From the NCBI GenBank assembly GCA_025738555.1, contig JAOVFP010000009.1, positions 2,480,001 through 2,544,000 of the forward strand: a DNA stretch of 64,000 nucleotides, given 5' to 3'. Source of the DNA: Cyathus striatus (taxonomy: Eukaryota > Basidiomycota > Agaricomycetes > Agaricales > Nidulariaceae). The notes below the pieces were generated by a model that did no database searches, was not told the DNA's origin, and was given only the letters and a program-made list of their open reading frames with translations. Of this stretch, positions 59,071 to 64,000 are shown piece after piece. The stretch's first letter is position 1, and each line of letters opens with the position of its first letter. The position numbers and the translations under genes were made by a program.

Positions 59071-61461
59071 ATGGCATACTATCAACGCCAAAACCCCCGC
59101 CAAGTTATCCATGAACCTGTGGGCATTATCGGTGCCGGCGTTGCGGGATTGATCAACGCATATGTGTTGACGCAGGATGGGTTCACCAACGTCGAGTTGA
59201 TTACGCGCGATAAGTCTGTTGGGGGTGTTTGGTGTAGGGATCGTGTGTATCCTGGGCTGACGATTAATAAGTACGTTCTTCGCTGCCTTCCTTTTATTGT
59301 ACCACTTCGCGTTACATCCTTGCTTACTATCCATGTTTTTTCACTTTCCAGTGTTCACGGCGAATACCGTTTCTCTGGCCTCGAAATGCCCCGCCCCGTT
59401 CTGTTCGATGAAACAGGCGGTCTAATTACCGGTGTAGACATGTGCAACTACATGGAAACCTTCGCCGAAAAGTATATTAATGACAAAACCAAGATCCACT
59501 TCGAAAAGGAAGTACTCAATATCCGTAGAGACGAACGGGGAGTGTGGAATATAAAGCTCGAGGATGTGAATACGGGGAATGTGGAGGTATTGAGGTATGC
59601 GAGGATCATTTTGTGTACTGGGGTATGTCTTTATTTTCTCCTTCGCGAATAGGGAGGATACGTTACTGACGAAGGGCTGAATAGGGATGCAGTGCACCCC
59701 ATTATCCACCTACGCTTACGCAAGAAGCGGCTGAACGTGCACGGTTTCGTGGGATGGTGTTACATTCGTCGCAGTTTGGGTTGAAGTGGAAGGAGATCAT
59801 TGAGAGTACGAGGCCGAAGAATCCCGACGGGAGCGATGCCGGGAATGTAATTGTTATTGGAGGAGGAAAGTCTGCTCAGGAGTAAGCTCACTCTTACGTT
59901 TATGTTCGACACTGTTGCTGATGATCGTAGTATCTGCGCAAAACTTGCTCTTGAGGGCTGTAAAGTTTCCAATATATTCCATACGACGGATGTGTTTCTC
60001 GCTTCGACTAAGCCTTTGCCGGATTGGGTACGGAAGAGTCGGTACGTCCCCCCTGACCCCATGACGGACTATCACTCACCCATCGTAGGCTACTAGGTGT
60101 TTTCGCAGGGCACATTGACCTTCGCACCAAACTCGAGTACGATTTCCTTTCCCATCCCCTTTCCCTTCTCCATTTTAACGTTCGCCCAGGCAATTCCTAC
60201 ACAAAACAGAGACTGGCGCCAAAATCGTCAACTGGTTCTGGGACAAACTCAAGCAAGAATCCCTTGACGTATATGACGTCCCTGCCGACTCCCCCCTCCG
60301 CCTTCAACACTCCCTATTTTGGAGCGTGCGTGTGAACGATGAAGGTCGTGCGCGGAACTCGGGGTATCATTCCCTCGTAACTAAAGGGACGATTAATGCG
60401 ATCGCCCCTGCACGTGCGGTGGGGTATGGGATGAATGGCCGCTCGGTGCTGGTCAATAATGGGGAAATTGTTCCTGCTGATGTAGTAATTCTTGCTACGG
60501 GGTGGAAGAGCTCTTGGTCGAAGATCTTTGATGGTGTGTAACTCGTTTCTATTTCGCTTTTGGTTAAAAACCTGGTGCTAATGAATAGTGTAGAGGACAT
60601 GGTGCAAGAGTTAGGAATTGGACGACATAAAGCCACCATGAAGATTACTGAGAAGTGGGATTATACGACTCTTGCGAATGCTCCCCCGCGACATCCGGAG
60701 AGCGACCGATGTGTTACATCGATTTATCGGGGTCTTGTGCCAGCGAAGAATTTGCATAGGAGGGATTTTGCGATTGGTGGTGCTCTTGTACGTTCGCATT
60801 CTCGTTCTAGCTTTTCTTCGCATTCCTCGTTTACTTTTCTCTCTTCTCGTTCTCCTCGGTCTTCCCTCCTTGCTTTATTTTCGAACTGTCCTGGCTGTCC
60901 GCCATCTTCTCATAATTGTTCACCTCCATCAACCTTTGTTAGTATTCACCTTGCCATACTCCAATTTTTTGCTGCTGTTCTTCAGCCTTCCTCTACTCGA
61001 CGCTGACTTTCCCTCTTACTAGTTCACTTCAAACGCTGGATACAGCTCTGAGGTAGCTGCACACTGGATTGCATCCTACTTCCGCGGTGACAGGATGAAG
61101 TTACCTGAGTCAACTGGAGAAGCTATTCGACTCGCAGAGCGCAAGAGTGCGTGGATTCGGACACGGTTCCCGGATCAGCTGGCCTGGGTCAATGAGAGTT
61201 ATAGTGCCACTTTGGACTTCTGGCCGTACGTCTCTCTCCTGTACACATTTTCGTTACGTGGCTGACCTTAATTTTATTTGTAGATGGCCACAAGCAGCGG
61301 ACGAAATGCTTGAAGATATGTATCTCCGCAGTATGCGCTCGGGGGGCAACTTCTTCACGTGGCCATTTAAAGTCATCGATCTCAAAGAGATATCCACACT
61401 CACACAGGAGAGGAAAGAGTTACGAGAGAGGTACGAGAAGCGGGCTTATCAGCAGGTGTAA
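59071..61461 (+). CDS. Flavin-dependent monooxygenase (FMO/BVMO-like, class B)
   Basis: Nine exons are proposed: 59071-59270, 59352-59622, 59685-59881, 59931-60041, 60089-60136, 60190-60537, 60589-60787, 61023-61225 and 61284-61461. They give 584 aa in one frame, with introns of 47-81 nt and one of 235 nt. The FAD-binding motif GAGVAG is at residues 21-26. The class-B monooxygenase fingerprint F-x-G-x3-H-x3-F is FRGMVLHSSQF (178-188), and the NADPH-binding GGGKSA is at 216-221. An ILATGW motif (376-381) closes the second nucleotide-binding fold. Such enzymes use NADPH and O2 to form a flavin hydroperoxide and oxygenate small substrates. The substrate is not predictable. No membrane anchor is visible. 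It stands alone, not in a recognisable metabolic cluster. Confidence 0.9.
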
Positions 61462-62449
61462 TAAGCTTGGGCTATTTCGGTTCCGGATTCGTGTATGAAA
61501 CGGCGACACCTTCCTTCAATTCAATATGTTTATTCAAGTATATTATTATTATAAGACTAATTGCTCCTTCCTTTGCCGTTCGTTAGCATTAGGGGCTTTC
61601 AAAGAGTTATGAATAGAGGTAGTAGTTCCCTCGTATGTACATATGTAGCGTTTTTCAATTTTTAACTCCTATTTGGAGTGCTTGTAGTTTCACACTCACT
61701 TTGTTTTTACATATTATCTGCAGTTCAGTAGTATAAATGACAGCAATTCCCGAGGTTTGATTTATGGAATGATTTTATGGAATGATACTTGCTCGGGTTC
61801 GGGCTATTTGGGGTAGCATGGGCTTGAAGTTAGTAAAAACGTCACATTTAATGGTCTAATGCACAACATGGGAATCAATGAAAGATGTTATTTTTAAATG
61901 AATACAGAAAATACCAAATCTGCCTTATCATACTGTATCTGAATGGCAGAAGACATACGATGAAGCACGGCGATTGACTCAGGAGAGAATAGATGGTTAT
62001 GATTATTTTTGCAGATCTACGGAACAGTGGTGGTGGTCACTGGTGTCCCACCAAAACTTGTTCGGTATGAGTCAAGATCGTTACCAGACTAAGTATCCCC
62101 TAAAAATACAGCTGGCAGACTCAAGAATGCTTGGATTTTATACTCTTCCTTAATAAGTTACTGTACATAAACATGTGGTAGAGCTACATATACTAAATAC
62201 TCACCAAGATTTAGCACGTAACGCAAAGCCGAGATAAAGAAGGGAATGACCGTAGAAGAAACGGAAAGTAAAGTCGATGATTTCTATATATCGTCTAGTA
62301 TGTAGGCTTGTTACGACCTTCTCGCCGCTCTCTAACCGGTCACATATGATAGCGTATGATGCACTGTAAGGTGTTCCATACAGTAGGCTGCATCTTTTGT
62401 TCCTTACTTTAATTAGGACAGCGATCATGCCGGGATAACTATACTTATA
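61462..62449. other. Intergenic, 3' of the monooxygenase gene
   Basis: AT-rich sequence with no motif-bearing frame or repeat. Confidence 0.45.
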
Positions 62450-63559
62450 CGGCGGGCATTTAGCTGTCATGTTCCGTGCAGTCATGTAACCTGTCATGTA
62501 AGTTGTCATGTCCGATCATCAATGGATCAATGGTGACGAATGTCACAACAAACTGACCTGCAAAAGCAATTTGCAAGAACAAAGAAATTAGCATGAGGCA
62601 GCTGCGAAGTCGGAATATCGGAGGTGAGTTGGACAGGATTATGTAAGACGTTCTTGATAAGGTTATGAGCGCAAGGTCGCATGTTCGGTTTAGCCTCAGT
62701 GTAAATTGTTATAAGTATTATATTTGACATAGTGAACACTTAGTCTTTGAATATATTTGACTGTATTAATGAAAGGTATAAATTTGAGCTACAGTTTTTC
62801 AAAAGACATAATACAGAGGATATTTTCAGGCAGAATAAGCAGTTCAAGTCTCACATTTTTTCATTGAAATATACATAACTATTAACTGAGGGTAGAGTCA
62901 AAATACAATAGTAATAAGCTGACAAAATAAATGGAATATGTTAAATTGCATCCTCACAGTATGTTATCAGTAGAGTAACACATTTCTTATTAGTCGGGTG
63001 AGTAGGTATTAAGAGATGCACTTCTATTAAACTCAAGGTTGTTTGGTCTAATGGTAAAAATGTGATTTTGTATACGGTCTTTTTGTGTCGTGAAAGTGCG
63101 CGAGTTCGAATGATGACGGGTTCCTTTTTTAACCGGTACCAATTAAGAATCTTTCAGATTTATAGCATTTGTCTATTATTTATGGTGTGTTTGTTATCAA
63201 CTTGTCTTTATTCTACATATGCTGTACGACATAAAAATAACGAATACATAGGTAAAGCATACTACTATCTAATACAGAATATTTGCGAAGCAAATGGGAG
63301 TGTGGACCGAGGTGGAATCGAACACGCGATCTCACGCTCTTAATCTTATCGAGAGTGTCTTACGTAATCCTGTCCAGCTCACCTCTAATATTCTGACTTC
63401 GCAGCTGCAGCGTGCTAATCTCTTTGTTCTTGCAAATCGCTTTTACAGGTCAGTTCGTTGCGACATTCGTCACCATTGATCTACTGATGATCGGACATGA
63501 CAACTTACATGACAGGTTACATGACTGCACGGAACATGACAGCTAAATGCCCGCCGTGT
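62450..63559. mobile_element. 1.1-kb element with about 255-bp inverted ends
   Basis: The outer ends read CGGCGGGCATTTAGCTGTCA and its complement. The inverted arms (62450-62705 and about 63300-63559) remain alignable throughout with scattered differences. Both arms contain short AAC(C/T)TGTCATG-type tandem motifs near the tips and a tRNA-B-box-like GTGTTCGATTCCAC (right arm, minus strand). No target duplication is evident and there is no transposase. Confidence 0.75.
63035..63130 (+). other. tRNA-like Pol III unit in the spacer of the TIR element
   Basis: TGGTCTAATGG (63044-63054) resembles an A box, GAGTTCGAATGAT (63102-63114) a B box, and a T6 run (63125-63130) a Pol III terminator. The T arm does not pair properly, so a SINE-like or pseudo-tRNA unit is more likely than a tRNA gene. 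Confidence 0.4.
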
Positions 63560-64000
63560 TAATGGGTTACAAATTGCAATTTAAGCGCACGGCTAACGAA
63601 GATGTTGATTTCATTTCATCAAGGTAGGAGCGTGTGTCACAAGTTCACCGACCTTATCTTTATGCACACTCCTGACCTGATGCTTTATTGTGTACTACAA
63701 AATCTGATGCAAAATTGGTTGCAAGGTGTTTACGTTTTGAGAAGGGCTAATTGTGAGTAAAATGCTTTCCTTATATACAGTCATCAACCATTATATGTGA
63801 CAACAAAACTTGAAGCTGTGATTCCACATCATTTAGTACATATTCTACTATAAAAATTGTACATATGGATAGATATAATCATATAGAATCGCTTTGTACA
63901 ATTTTTACCGCGCTGTGTTTTAGTAGGGAACGGGCATTCGCAAAATAGTTGAGGGGACTGGATTTTGATCAAAACCACGTGGCGTGACAGCCGCTGATGG
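63560..64000. other. Window end, no gene seen
   Basis: Contains an imperfect hairpin around 63846-63910 (AAAAATTGTACA ... TGTACAATTTTTA) and otherwise nothing I can assign. Confidence 0.4.

Overview
The window looks like nuclear DNA of a filamentous basidiomycete, most likely an Agaricomycete. The evidence is short GT..AG introns (about 47-81 nt, one of 235 nt) with CTGAC-like branch sites, a NACHT/WD40 NLR, MYND-finger and alpha-kinase relatives, and hAT transposase remnants with the 'DYLAIQGS' dimerisation motif. No species is claimed.

Layout. 1-17.9 kb: no convincing gene; CpG-rich sequence with TIR elements (2665-4490, 4773-6967, 10453-11083, 14275-14649), a degenerate satellite-like array with a ~195-bp period (10.0-12.4 kb) and tandem duplications. 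18.0-23.2 kb: one intact three-exon NLR gene (1690 aa, NACHT plus about 23 WD40 blades, 22 of them in a 129-bp minisatellite). 23.2-49 kb: a gene graveyard. It holds a partial copy of the NLR tail, a second satellite array homologous to the first, a broken second NLR (minus), a MYND pseudogene, an alpha-kinase pseudogene between near-identical inverted repeats, a 4.9-kb hAT element carrying an amidase fragment, and several small TIR elements. 50.0-61.5 kb: three intact genes, namely a MYND zinc-finger protein, a small secreted cysteine-rich protein and a flavin-dependent monooxygenase (nine exons). 61.5-64 kb: a TIR element with tRNA-like promoter boxes.

Base composition changes sharply. From about 18.1 to 47.7 kb the sequence is strongly CpG-depleted by eye, while both flanks are not. 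Inactivating stops in this block include several that read as CGA to TGA, as expected from decay of methylated CpG. A few younger insertions inside the block still carry CpG. The NLR stays open although it lies in the same block, which suggests selection.

The genes do not form an operon or a recognisable cluster. The strongest biological theme is an NLR with a concerted, hypervariable recognition array and a possible amyloid-type N-terminal motif, set between repeat arrays next to decayed NLR, kinase and MYND relatives: a plausible fast-evolving fungal immunity or incompatibility locus.
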